NCBI GenBank assembly: GCA_905397405.1
Contig: CAJPVJ010000202.1
Coordinates: 1 to 32,533, forward strand
Source: Oppiella nova
Lineage: Eukaryota; Arthropoda; Arachnida; Sarcoptiformes; Oppiidae
Length of the DNA stretch: 32,533 nt
Reading direction: 5' to 3'
Shown here piece after piece: positions 9,274 through 22,963 of this stretch. The position numbers and the translations under genes are program-made. Positions within the stretch are counted from its first letter, which is position 1. Every line of letters starts with the position of its first letter. The notes below the pieces were generated by a model. That model was not told the origin of the DNA and ran no database searches. It was given only the letters and a program-made list of their open reading frames with translations.

Positions 9274-12119
9274 TCAAATCTGCTGTCCCTGTACTACCAG
9301 TGCGTCTGAGTTGCCATCAGTGGCGCTCTCATTGATAGCCAGATCTGTTTGTTCGCAATCCAACGCCATATCGTTGTTGGCGTTCACTGCGAGGCCGGAC
9401 GTGTCGTCGCTCTGTGTCTGTTGTTGACTCACTTTCTTCGCCTGATGTGTCTTCAGGTGTTTCGACAAGTGATCGCTTCTCATGAAACGCTTCAGACATT
9501 CGGCACATTGGAACCGCTTCTCGCCTAACGGTCCACACAAACAAGAAAACATTCATTCGTTAGTAACATTTCTCACTGGAGACTAGCGCTCAGTGGACGC
9601 ACCGGTATGTGTCCTGCGATGTCGTTGTAATTCGTCGGAACGGGTGAACCGTTTGCCGCAGAAGAGCCAATTGCAGACGAAGGGTCGCTCGCCTGTGTGC
9701 CACCGCAAGTGTGCCCTCAAATGAGATGTCTTTCCGTAGACTTTATTACAGCCGGGAATATGACAGATGTGTTGTTTCTTTTTGGTCTCACTGTTGCGGC
9801 CCTCGCCGTCCCTACAGTTAGGACAGGTGCAGGCGACGCGACGCATCTTACGTCCCGTTCCCGTCTCACTGCCGGGCGTTGCCGTGCCGTCTGTGGTAGG
9901 AGTGGCCGTAAACGTGCCCTGAAGTGAGTTCTGGACGGACACGTTGGTGGGCGTGGAGACCAACTGCCACTTCGTGGGGTCGTTGGGGTCCTGTTGTATC
10001 TGTTGTGTCATGAATTGGCCCGCATTTGCGATCTGAATGGCCTGAACGGGACTCATAGGCCCCACCTGTTGGCCAGCATTGTTCGGCACATTAGCCACGA
10101 TATTACCCGACGGAGTAATACTCAGACTCTGGAGGGCTGCGGGTGAGGCCGATATCACTTGCTGTTGACCCCCGCCCTGCAGTTGTATAGTCTGAAGGCC
10201 TCCCATGCCCTGCACTTGAATCACATTCTGAGCGGTTCTCAAACCTAACAACGATTTTCATATTCATTACAAATTGCACTTAAAGTGTAATCACAAGACA
10301 TGATACGACATACCGCCTAAACTCGAGAGGTTTATAGAGTTGTTGGGCCAGACGGGGGCTGAGATGAGTTGTCCGATCTGTCCGTTCGGCAACTGGACGT
10401 TCGCCAGCACTGTCTGACCGGACGTGTTGGACGTCATCGTCGAAGCCGTAGTACTCTGTCATTGAAATCATTGTTTAGAAATCATTTGAAATGCAAACAA
10501 AACACTCATTACTTGATTCGTTTGATTCTGAGTCTGTGTCTCAGTTCCCGGTTCCTGTTTGATGGTCGGGGTGTGAGTGTTGTTCGCTTGTGACACCTGT
10601 ATGGGTGCCATTTGCACCTGTAGTCCACGACATGACGGATAATGGTTAGTATCGGTACTGTATGTCAGATGCAATACCTGTTGCATTTGTGGCATCAACT
10701 GAGCGCTGAGTTGTTGGACACCCTGTGCTGTGTTGAGTGATTGGAGGGCTTGGATGGGGAGGTGTATGGTTTGGAGGATTGTCTGACCGTTTTGTGTAGA
10801 GATTGCCTGAACGGGAATCGTCTGCTGGACCGGCAGTTGTATGGTCTGCACGACATTCCCCTGCCGTACGGCCACAGTCTGTCCGCCCGCGTACTGCGCG
10901 CCGCCTATCGAGACATTGCCGATGCCGGGGATGAAGACAGTCTGTTGAGGGGACGGTTGGGTCTGTTGTTGGGTCTGTTGGCGCACCTGATTGGGAGACG
11001 CCATGAGTTGGTTGGCGGACAACTGGATGGCCTGTTGGTGGCCGGGGATGAAGATGGCCTCCTGGCCGTCGATCTGGAGCTGTTGGGGCTGAAGGATGCT
11101 GTAGATGCCGGCGCCCGAGGCCTGTGTCTGCAGGATCTGAGTGGCCGTCGACAAGGCATTGGCGGCGCTCTGGTTGGCCACTGAAGTGATGGCAGACTTG
11201 ATGGGCGTCCCGAGAGTGCCGGCGCTGCTGACCACCACCTGAGAGGGATTGAGTTGAGTGACAGTGCCGTCAGGATTGAGAACTCCGAGTGTTTGTCCCG
11301 AATGGACGGGTATTAAGTGCGCGAAGTCTGACGCCTGAATCACTTGATTCTGAGCGCCGGCGCTCACGAGCTTAACAGTAGTAGTGGTGGCGTTGGGTTG
11401 ACCTCCAGTGCCCTCAGCGGACAGTTCACTGGGAGACCCTATTTTACTACACGTGGCCGCTAACAGAGCTAAAGGCGACGGCTGTTGTGCTGAACCTCCC
11501 GTTCCCGACGTCTGTCCACTGGTCTGGGAGTGGCTCTCAATTTGGCTCACGTTTTGCGAAGAGTCCTATCATTGAAGAGGTTATGAGATAAGCAAAGGCG
11601 GGGTTAATAGGGATTACCTCATAGGAGGGACACACCGTCGGGTCAGACACCACACCAACACTGCCTTGAAGGGTATACTAGTATACACTCCACTCCCCAC
11701 TCATCCCTTCCCATAGACTACCAGTGCTCACACACCACTATCGATCTCACAGTCAGTGCTTTACTGTCTGTGCAGTTGTAGAGCACTGTTAGCTCGCCTT
11801 ATATGCCAACGATTGGCTACCAGTGCTCTCATCCCTACCACAGCATTGCATTCACTTTGATTGCGATTAAGACATCGCTCTTATCGCTGATCCCATCACT
11901 CATTCATTCATCACTTGCTATGACACACAAGACATCATCACAACTACTACCCAACCCCTCCCTCCCTCTCCTCCCAACTCCTCATGACTATCACCCATTG
12001 GGACCCGTTGTGGGCCCAGACACCCACACATACACCTAAATATCGTTTCAATGCTTTACCTGATTATCGGTGACCACGAACTCGTCGACAGATTGGGTCC
12101 CATTAGTGGTGGCACTCAT
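9274..12119 (-). CDS. Sp1-4 class zinc-finger transcription factor (Spps/Sp4-like)
   Basis: A nuclear GC-box-binding activator. Minus-strand exons, 5' to 3': 12119-12060 ([20 protein letters not shown]), 11565-10513, 10455-10314, 10244-9603 and 9524-9274. All are GT-AG and phase-consistent, about 715 aa. The N-terminal Sp box is [14 protein letters not shown]. Long Gln/Ser/Thr-rich activation regions follow, then [20 protein letters not shown] and the buttonhead box [10 protein letters not shown] (about residue 553). Three C2H2 fingers occupy roughly 579-660: [38 protein letters not shown] and [17 protein letters not shown]. Their contact residues (KHA, RER, RHK) match Sp1, so GC boxes are the likely target. 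An intron splits the finger array after HTG, before finger 3. The Gln-rich regions favour the Sp1-4 group (fly Spps) over Sp5 or Sp6-9. The start exon is inferred from its ATG, frame and donor; an extra exon at 11618-11677 is possible. Confidence 0.9.
11618..11677 (-). other. Possible 60-bp cassette exon of the Sp gene
   Basis: Within the first Sp intron a minus-strand open frame ends at a good GTAATC donor ([11 protein letters not shown], phase 0) and is bounded upstream by an AG at 11679-11678. It would add 20 residues without changing frame. The upstream sequence is not pyrimidine-rich and an in-frame TAG overlaps the acceptor, so its use is uncertain. Confidence 0.3.
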
Positions 12120-14367
12120 TCCTCGTCAGCCGGTGGTCGCACTGGCAGTGCATTCACACAACACTGCACTCAATGTGACACCAATTGAGTCAATGGCAGA
12201 CCAGTTATACACTGCACTCACGAGTGATTCAAATGAGATTTATGGCGACTTTGAGGCGATTTAATAGTAATTAATGAATAGTTTGGATACTATTAAGAGA
12301 GTTGAATGTATTAGTGGTCGTAATAGTGGTAATCATAACAAACAGTACATCAGTGGTGATAGTGTTGGCTATAGCTATGTCTCCACCCGTTGTCGTAGTT
12401 TGGGTTGAGTTGTAGTGTTGGCCCACAAAGAGGTTGACTATAGGGCTGAACTCAACGCACTCACAGCCACACCACGAACCACACGTACGCCGACATATAG
12501 TGCCGCACATTCACGCCCATACTAACACAGCCTGGTCACGGACGACACCACAGTCACCTGCACTGGCATTCAATTTGTGGCCAAAATGTGTTTAAGATAC
12601 CGATTGCTATGGTTTGAGACCAATTCAACCACTTTTATATGTGCAATGAAATAGCATTTATAGCGCAATAATACACGAAATAGTATTGCTTTGAGAGACA
12701 AGTCTTGGTTGTGAACAGAGACTCAACTTTTGGTTGATTACAAATGCATTCATTCATTGCATTAGGATTTGCATTACTATACCATTTGTATGAATGAATG
12801 CAATAATACCTGCATTACAGTTATGGTTCAATAATATGACATTCAGTCTAACTGTCTGTCACTGAGTTTTGCACATAAATACTAATAACTATGGTTTGAA
12901 TGATTTAAAATTAAAATTAAAATTTTAAATTGAAAGGTAATCAAATGGACATAAATGATAGGAAGGGCTCGTTAACTGGCATACAATATATGTACAATTC
13001 ATACAAATAAATATGAAGTGAATGCAAACAATAGTGATGTAAGGGGTAAGGGATGTGTTGCGCGTGATGCAATTCCTAGTTTGAAGCAATCATTGATAGG
13101 ATGTGTGGTATTAGTCAACCAGCGGTGGAGTCTATGTCTATGTGTAGTGTATTGAATGTACGGCAAGACGTGGCGGTCAGTGCTATGAGTGCTAAGAGTA
13201 GTGCTGTTCTGGCAGTGAATGCGTGTATGGATTGCGTGAATGTGTGAGCGATGGGCACAACCTATGCCTCTGTGGAGGCGTTTTCTGCAGTCATTATCAT
13301 ATTCACCACAATTGTCGGCAACTGTGAGAGTGTGGCCACACGTGTGACACACCCAACACTCCCAACACCCAGACATCACTCACTGATGTAATACTCATGA
13401 GATCCCATTCAACCATCAATTGCTTACCTCATGGACTGGATCCACATCTCTGTCTCCGATCACTGCAATCAAGTCCAATGGTTCCCAAGAGTGACTATTG
13501 AATGCATGTGTCGGTGGTTGTGGTGTTGTCTCAATTGAATGAGTGTTTGAGTGTTGAGTCCATTGTCTCATCCATTGAGTGATGGAAACGAGTCTTACGT
13601 TTAACTCTTGTTCTCATTAATGATCTGAAGATTGCATTGAATTTGAAGTGAAACCACATTATCGTTAATAAATGCTATCGTATTGTAGTTACTATTAGTC
13701 TGACTCTTATAGTAAGCATACATTGAATACACGACCAGTCCTTACATCTAATTATTAGACTAATACTATAGCCGTAAACACGAATACAATTCAAACAAAT
13801 GCATTGCAAACACATCTCCTGTTTAGCCAATAGTTAGCCTTAAATCTGATTTTGTTTTAAAAGTGTTCACAATTTAATTGTGTATTCAAGTGAGGGTTTC
13901 ATTCAAATGTTTGTCACTCATATGCAAAGTCCTGAATTGTGTGCTATTAATAGTTGCAGCAATAGTAACATAATGAGCATGCTAATTTATTGTTACAATA
14001 ATCTAACAACAATTATAATCACATTTGAGAGCAAATCCATCATTTAAATTAGGGCTCAATTGGGAATGCATTCAAATGATTGGACACTAGATGTCAGTCT
14101 ATGTCTCGCGTCCAAAGACGTCTAAAATTCAATTGTAGACAAAGTATGACATCTATTGAGTAATTACTGTTTCATCAACTCATGTGCCACTCACTAGATG
14201 TCACATATTGTGGCCAATCGTGAATTGTATAACAAAATAAAGTTTGCAATGAAAGGAGACTTCTTTTAAAAGACATTTTATTCAAAAAGAGTTCATTTGA
14301 TGCATGCAATCAAGAGTTAGTCAAATCAACATTGAATTGAATATAAATAAAGTGGTCGTAAGTATGA
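12120..14367. other. Intergenic region between the Sp gene start and the OLA1 stop
   Basis: This is the upstream region of the Sp gene and the 3' flank of OLA1, both on the minus strand. It is moderately AT-rich with many CATTCA/TGAATG words and a weak inverted repeat near 12741-12810. Open frames here (for example 12999-13379) have low-complexity His/Thr-rich composition and no recognisable family. I see no RNA gene. Confidence 0.5.
14277..14282 (-). terminator. OLA1 poly(A) signal
   Basis: TTTATT on the plus strand gives AATAAA on the minus strand about 86 bp after the OLA1 stop codon. Confidence 0.5.
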
Positions 14368-17300
14368 CTACTTCTTCTTGGCCTGTAGTCCGGCGCCGGC
14401 ATTGAATTTGAATAGAATAATGTCTCCGTCCTCTACAGTGTAGGTCTTTCCCTGTTGTCTGTATTTGCCGGCGCTCTGCAAACGCATAGACAATGGCATT
14501 AATAAATGAGATGAGAGGGGGTGGGGGTGTGAGTGAGCGATACCTTGCAGGCGTTCTCCGAGCCCTCCTCCTTGAAGTCCTCGAACTTCATGACCTCAGC
14601 CATAATGAATCCCTTCTCGAAGTCCGTGTGTATACGTCCGGCCGCTTGTGGGGCTTTCGTGCCTTTCTGTCATTCAAGTCAAGTATGAGATGCAAGGGTT
14701 GTGTGAATGTATGCAATGGTTATGTATTACTTGTATAGTCCAGGCCTTCACCTCATCCTTGCCAGCAGTGAAGAAGTACTGAACAATGAATGCAAACTCA
14801 TATTAATTGATAATTCATTGCATTTCCATACAGTATATACTGTTCCCTATAAGTGATAATCACCTGAAGCTGCAGTGCTTTATAACCCGTTGTTATGATT
14901 CTGTCTAATGCACTGAAATTGTGATCAGATTTGAATAAAAATGGAAATAAAAGATTAGATTAACAAAAGAAAAGCCAAATAATTGAATGAATGAGAAGTG
15001 AATTGAAAATTATGTGAAAATATCAATATTTAGGAAAACTGAATGTATGTTAACGTCTAATATAATGATATACTTTAAAGTCAGATAATTATAGATTTGG
15101 TTGGATTTGACTTTTAAAATACAAGTTAACGTTCAAATTCAATACAATTTATAATCAATAAAAACAATTTTAATGATAGCCAACGAAAGTCTTTGAAAAA
15201 ATAAAAATAAAATCTAGTTTTCGATCGTTTGGTTTGTTTTTGAAAGAAATGCGAAATAAATAATGAAATTAAATAAAGCGATAAATAAATTACTTATTTT
15301 AGATCACGTTTTCGAGTCTAACAAACATCTGAATTGTGGAGAGAGAGAGAGAGAGAGGGAGAGAGAGAGAGCAAAGTGAACGCAACGTTAAAAAAAAGTT
15401 TGAATGCATTTATGTTCACAAAAATCTATTTAAACTCGCAGTGAAACTAAGCCTTAATTATAGGGTAAGCGTTGAGTATAGCGACGAACGGAGCAGTAAA
15501 TCACTGGTCCGTCAGTTGCCGTCGTTCGCGGAAATCTCCGAAACAATTACATCCATCTCTCAAAGCCTCCAATGCCTGCCATACGACTCGCAACTCACCA
15601 GAAGCTACGGAACTCTTTCTTTGATTCTGAGACCACTTATCAGAGATTTCACATTTCATAGCACTCGCTAACTCACCAACTCTTCTCTCCCTTTAATTAC
15701 TACAAACATTGCATTCGAGAGAGAGAGAGGGAGAGAGAGAGAGAGGGAGAGAGAGAAAGAGTCGGAGCACCGGTCGGTCAAGAGGTGATGATTAGAGACG
15801 TTAATGACAAGAGAGTGGAGTTCCGCTATAATTATTGATAAAACATTTGTTCTTTTATTGAGAGGGATGTCAGCGAAGAGGCAGTGATTGAACGCATCCC
15901 AACGCATGAGAGGACGCCCTCTCATGTGATCCTCACTTCTATTTCTCTACCCTTTCATCAGTGGATTGTTGTCTAAGATATGAAAATCTAATTCCAATAA
16001 AGTCTACATTTTTTGGGTACTTATTTCGATGGAAACCTAAAATATGATCCTATTTTGAAAGTCAAAATGTGAGCCTATTTTCGAGGCATACAGTATATTG
16101 TAAGTCAAACACAACAACAATATGTACAGAAATAAACCAAAAGTATTTGGTTTTTAACACAATTATTGATAACATTGAATGACAAGCGTTTCTAATGGAG
16201 TTAAGTCGGGATAATAGAGAGATTAGTCGTCATCTCTTAATCTCTTAGACTAACAGTGAGTCGAGTAAAACAGTTTGAATGCATTTGTAAAGTATTGTAA
16301 CATTCATATGAGAGCAGAGCATACAGTGCTCTACAGTATTGTGAATGAAACCAAAGATTAAAACTATTATTTGCAACACTTTGTAATGAATAGCATAGAT
16401 TTGGGCTTAACTTTCATTGTACGAAAAATTTTGAAAATTAAATCCATGAGTAAAGTATCGGTCGCTATATATGTATAAATGCTTTGAAATCAATAATTTG
16501 GGAGAAAATTATGGAATTATATTATATTATATGATACTATAGAACACATGTTATGTAAATAAGTGAAGGGAACGGAACCCATACCCCATACTTGTGCCGA
16601 ATATATCATATAAATTCATACATTAAAGCTTTCAATAGACTGTGCTTATAGTGAGTGCAAAAGTGGTGTCAAATACAGTACTAACCAAATATAGAGAGAG
16701 TTTCGAGAATTTATTTAACAGTTTATTTAGGAGTCAATTGAATGAGTTATTGAGAGAATGATCAAATGGTTTCATTCATACCTTTGAGTCTTATTTTCAT
16801 CTAAAAAGCGTTGTCTATCTTCTGGACTCATGGAAACCAAATTGTTTTCAAGGATCCCGCTGAACAGTATGACAGCAGCGCCCGAATCGTTAGTGTCTAT
16901 CCATTGCTTCATTTTGATGAGCCTTTCAGATAATAACGATGAGATTAATTGCAAAACAAATAACCCATTGTTAGACACTTTGACCCTGTGTGAGGTCACG
17001 GTTGTGACACTCATTAAAGCTAATTATTAGCTTATTATTTGGAAACATGACTCGCAATGCAATCATATGTCAAACGATATATGGATTCAAATAACATAAA
17101 TGTTTGCATCGAATACCCGACGGACTTCTCCAATGACTGACTCAAACACTCATTCATTAGTGCTTGCAATCAATGATTGAATGACCGAATGGAGGCAATG
17201 GAGGCACAGATGGTCTCAAAGCCCCCCTTATAATCAGTTAATAGCCTTAAAGGGGTTAATGTAATAATGGGGCTAAACATGAATGCATTGATAACTAAAG

Positions 17301-18178
17301 ACAGACCACTTGTTCTTTTTGCGAATGAAGTCCTTTTCCGACAAATTTATCAAATAAATCATTGGCTTTGATGTCAAAAACAAGTGTTTGTTTAGGATTT
17401 CAATCTAACAATAGTTTGCAAATAAAGACATGAATACACAATGAGAGTCAACTGTATGGCAATGTATGGCAATGGATGCTAACCTCCGCGCCATTCCATT
17501 CCCCGAATCGGATGTGTTTCTTCTCATCGACTAATAACTGCTTTATTTTCATTAAAATGTCCTAAAAGTGGGGTTAATGTGAATATATTGTGGCTGAATG
17601 TGATCCAAGTGATCATCTATTCACTCACGTATTCGGGTTTGTCTTTCTTGTCTCCCCTGAGAACAGTCTTTCCGAGTTTGTCGACGACAGCCATCAGCTG
17701 TTCCTCGTCTTTGAGTCTCAACTCTTCGTTTATAATCTCAATATCTCTGACAGGATTCACGTCTCCCTCCACGTGTATCACGTTGTCGTCCTCGAAGGCC
17801 CCTAAACCACAACACATCAACATAAGTGTTGTCTTGTTTTACAACTAAGTGTTTGTTTTTTAGATTTATATCTGTTTGTCAAAAGTTGTCTAAACATTGA
17901 GTTTTAGGAATCCATAAAATAGTAAAAACGATAAATAAAAATAATTAAAAACATATGATTTAAGGCTATAATTAGTCAATAGTTTTGAGCAAAATTAACG
18001 TTAGAAACAAATGAGATTTTGTTGGCATTTAATAAAAGTAGAGTAAGAGTCGAGTGAATACAGTATTGTGTGTACAATGCTATGCAATACACCCTCTCTT
18101 GCCTTCGAGTCCTAATTTGACAGAACCTATAATTTTGTGAACAGACAGTAAGAGATGGATGACATTGCAGTCATTGGA

Positions 18179-18210
<32 letters not shown>

Positions 18211-21200
18211 CATTTGTTATAATAATCAGGGTTTCGTTAGTTTGCTGTTGGAAAAAGTATTTCTGATAAGTACTGGCCGTATATATGGGTCGGCCGTTCA
18301 AACGTAACATTTTATGACTAACTGCTAAAACGTGTATTACTTTTTGGTTTGCCTTCACTTTCTTAAAAACTTTAATTTTTCAAAAGAAATATTTCTTTTT
18401 ATATCCAGACTTCGGTCTAAAGTGAGAGCGATTCTCATTTGTCTTGTGTTAAACTCCTGATCCCTTGGCTCCTGCACTCCACCCATATTTGCATTTTTTC
18501 ATTTAAAAGCCTCAGACAAAACAGACATTACTCGCAAACATTGATTGACTAGAAATTGACGCATAGATTGATGAGAGAGACTACAAGACTATAAAACAAT
18601 AATTTGTTGGAGTATTGGCTACTGATCTTTGGGTTGAATAGGAGGCCAAACACATAATAAACGCGAAACTTTCGCAAAGCGTTCAGTGTTTGATACAATA
18701 TATACAATATATTGGGGTAATTATAAAATAAATCTCCAAAACCTGTCGAACCCCCAGAGCGAGAGGTGGTTCAGTTCGTCCCAAACTCTAATATCAATGA
18801 TATTTTGGCCAATATTTCAGTCAATATTGACTGTTATAGCGATGCCTTCCACTCAACAATAACAAGAAAACGCTAAACTAATATCAACTAACATTTGAGT
18901 CAATACTTTGAGCGCACGGTATATACGGTAATCATAATCATGTATTAAATAGTGTATTCATTTAGGGTTTACTCGTATGGAACTAAATATTAATAATTAG
19001 CGCTAATATGTCTCAAATAATTATCAATTTAAGTGTAATATAATAGCCATTAATAATATTCACGTAAATTATATGCAATAATGAAATCATGAATGAAAGG
19101 ATTGAAGACTTACTGCAGAGATGAAAGACGGCGTCGCAAGCCTTGATGTGCGAGAGAAAGGCATTCCCGAGTCCCTGTCCCTCACTGGCGCCCTTCACCA
19201 GACCGGCGATGTCGACCACATTGAGAAATGCGGGCACTTTGCTGTTCACAACACAATCGTAGCATTAATTGTCATAAATTTGTTGCTTTTTATGATATTT
19301 AATGCATAAATCAGATAAGACTCGAGAGTGAAAGGAAGCGATTGTTGGCGAGAAGGAGGAGATTATACTCGCCTTAAGTCCGAGACTCGACTCGACTTTG
19401 AATTATAGAAGAAAATTGTTCGTCATTTTGAGTGCAAACTCCGAAATCTTATTATGAAATGTAATTTGCAGTCAAACGCGTCTATCATTTATTAAAGCGA
19501 AAGGAATTTTAAACGTTTGTTACGAAAGAGAGGAAAACAAACTGTTGGCTGAGTTTTGGTGCCGAACCCTAAAACCCAAACCCAAAACCTAGGATTGAGT
19601 GCTTAGTTTAGGCCCTAAACTAAACTTTAGGGGCAAAGAGAGGTCTTATAATAAATAATGATTTGACACTTTGGAGAAAACTAAAGCAATTTGAAACCAG
19701 ATTTGTTTCGCTCGTAATTAAAGTATTCTATTTCTGACACTATTTTCACAATTAGTCGTTGCCTTCAAAACAATCATCAAAAACAAAGTTTTTCAAACTA
19801 ATTAATCAATTCATTCATTCAGTTCTCGTCTCATATAATCATAAATATCTAATCGCTTTTCTTGACATCAAATAATTGCTTTTACAGTATTTCTCAAATC
19901 AAATGAGTTTTTCATTTATAGAAAATAATGGATATAAAAAAGTTTATAAAGAAATTAAATTTCTTTAACAAAATTATAGTTCGCTTTTTAATTAAATATT
20001 AATAATGTTTTATAAGTTTAATAATATATGATATGATTGGAGGACACGATCTCAATATATCTATAGAGGGAGAGAACAGGTCTGGTCTTAGGGGTGACCA
20101 GTCTTTCAACGCATTAAACAAATTATATTTCTTTGCTATCAGTTTCGGCACGAATTCGTCCAAAAATAATAGTTATAAACGAAATAATCACTGACTTTAA
20201 GACTAAGTCGTAATCTTCACACTCTTTCACCTGTATTTATGATCACATTTTTATAACACATAAAACAAATTTTACAGCAAAAGTTATAATCAAAGAATAA
20301 ATTTAATGTGTTTTTAAATTGAATTTAAATCTGAAATTATTGGAGAATTTGTGAAAAACACACTTTAATTAGTCTGTAGGCTATCGACTGATAGCATCTG
20401 AAAGTGGGCCGTCTATTGGTTACAGTGATCGTAGAAATGCATTATATTTAGTGTTTTGGTAATAAAACTGTAGACTATTTTAATGAGATTTAGTTCATAT
20501 AAGTTGTTACAGAAATCGAGAGAAAAATATGATGTATTACACGGTTTAGCAGATCTGATGCCAAGATATTCAATGTTTTTCTGCAGATAAAAACAGAGCC
20601 AATGCTGGCCGTCATCGAAGTCATGATTTATTATTCATACAAAAAACTATTGATCACTTCAGGACTGGCTCTCGTATTTATTATACAAAATATCGGTTAG
20701 ATTTTGTTTTTTCATCATTTCTTTGTATAAACCCATCGCTATATAAAAGCAAATAAGTTTTCAACTCAAACCATTCGCTTAGGAAAACAATGCACTTCAT
20801 TACACACCAATTCTATGCAATCAATTAAATTTAATGAAATGTTTACAATGAATAAACTATTGTATTAATAAATAGATTACTAAATCGATTGTTACAATAA
20901 TCTTTGGTAAACTTTCTCATTAGAAATGCATAAATCCACTTTAATTCATAATAGCATTTCATTAATGTCTACATAAACTTATAGTCATAATAAGTGGAAT
21001 AAAAGATTTATTATGAGGAGTTAATTATAAACAATTAAAAGCCAATTGAATGCAATGTTTGTTGATTGGCATTGCAGGCAGTGGTGCTCATCGTTGTGTT
21101 CATAATTGAATCCTTTAATACACACTCATATAAGATAGTAATTAATGTGTTGAGACTATTAAAGATTAAACTATTTCTAAATTCAATGTTTAAATGTATG

Positions 21201-22920
21201 GATATTTTGGCCCAAATATACAGTATATGTTTGAAATGTCAGAATAAGTATGTTTTGAAATATTTGCTGAAAAAAGGAAATAAGTATTTCATTCATCACT
21301 GTCTGCGGCACAAAATTGGAGCCAATTGTGAGCACAGGTATAGGTGAGAGCCTTTAATTACAGCCTATGGTTTCTATAAGTTATAGATGTTTTGCAATTA
21401 ATTTGCGAATAACTTTAAGTATCAGTTTTCTCCACTTTTGCCTGTATTTGGCATTTGCAGAGTCAGTCGAGAAGAGTCTCAGGTATTAATGGCATTAGTA
21501 TTGGTGTGAGTGGTATGAGTGCCAGAGAAGCGCTCTTTAAATGGTCGACACGATCACAACCAACAGCTTATAAATCATTAAAACTTTCAGATCTTTTGTT
21601 TTAATTGCAAACAACTCTTATAAACAGTGAGGACTGGGATCACGACTCAAGAAAGCGCATCACGACTCACAAACAGCTGCGAAGCCAACGCTAACTATCA
21701 CTCAAATGATTGCAAATTACGAGTAATTTTTTGTGTAATTTATATCATATTTGCCATTCTTGTAATTATATCAATATTTCCTAATTAAATGCTATTAACT
21801 ATCAAATCAAAATAAACACACACTTGACTTGACAACAAATTGATGGCTAACACTATAAATGTTGGCATTTTATATACAAAACTAAAAGCAATATTGAGTT
21901 TAAATAAAGTGGATATTTATGACGTGAGTGGCAAATAGCGGGTAACTTACAGCACACTTCTGGTGCTATACCAACACAAACACACTATTCTTGTGCTAAC
22001 ATTGACACTGAGTGCAGAGCACCGGTAATCTTCACAAACTCAAAAACATCTCTTATCAATACATACAGTATTGGCATTTATAATGAATGCTATTTTGTTG
22101 AGTCAATTAGAAATTTATATAATCTTTTGTTCGCTTTCTTATAATCGAGTTTTCAATTTGGCGGACAATAGGCGAGAGTGAGTGAGTAGTGAGAGAGAGT
22201 GAGTGAGTAGTTGTGGCATAAATTGATTGTTTCATACAATACCTGAGAGGCTCGAAGTATTTGCACAGGAAATCAAATCGGGAATCCGGGACTGGGACTC
22301 GACGTACCTAAACATCACCAATATATCCATTAAATCTCGAGTACATATAGGCTGTGTCTCAATAATACATTCATTTAAACTAATGTTTTCATAGAAATGT
22401 GTGCAAAGCATAAACTATTAATATTAGCGCATAATTGTCTGCAATTTAATTAAAGCAGACAATCATTATGTTTCCCAAATTTAGTTATCTGTCAATCGTT
22501 TTGCCTTTTAGTTAGAAATTCTCAATAAAAGCATTTAATTTGTTATGAAATGCACTAAAAATGGTTATAATGTTATAATAATTGTGTGAATGAATAGAAA
22601 ATATGTTTTTTCAGACAAACATTTCAAACGGAATAAGTGTTTAGTTATTATGAATATTAACATAATCTGTAATCTCAAGGAAATCGACTCTTATTTTCTT
22701 CCAATTATTTCATTGAAGTTTAGAAATAAAACTTTTTTGAGAAATAATTAAATTCAAAATTACGAGAGAGAGAGAGGGAGAGAGAGAGCAAATTGAACGC
22801 AACGTTAAAAAAAAGTTTGAATGCATTTATGTTCACAAAAATCTATTTAAACTCGCAGTGAAACTAAGCCTTAATTATAGGGTAAGCGTTGAGTATAGCG
22901 ACGAACGGAGCAGTAAATCA

Positions 22921-22963
<43 letters not shown>

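Larger units (their letters stand above)
14913..16781 (-). other. Long OLA1 intron 8 with GA repeats and a 127-bp repeat copy
   Basis: It lies between OLA1 exons 9 and 8. It contains GA microsatellites at 15339-15370 and 15717-15760, the 127-bp repeat at 15377-15503, and a GC-richer open stretch at 15504-15671. The remainder is AT-rich with nothing recognised. Confidence 0.7.

Noticed and set aside
10741-11184. 147-codon plus-strand open frame rich in Leu and Gly
   Set aside because: It is the antisense shadow of the Gln-rich Sp coding exon.
14085-14203. 12-bp direct repeat CACTAGATGTCA at 14085 and 14192
   Set aside because: Two short copies only, in the 3' flank of OLA1, with no further structure around them.
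15336-15400. Arg-Glu repeat protein starts (also near 25193 and 30550)
   Set aside because: They are translations of GA/CT microsatellites.
19564-19600. CCCTAAAACCCAAACCC resembling telomere repeat
   Set aside because: It is not a regular (CCTAA)n array; it is a short degenerate A/C-rich string inside an intron.
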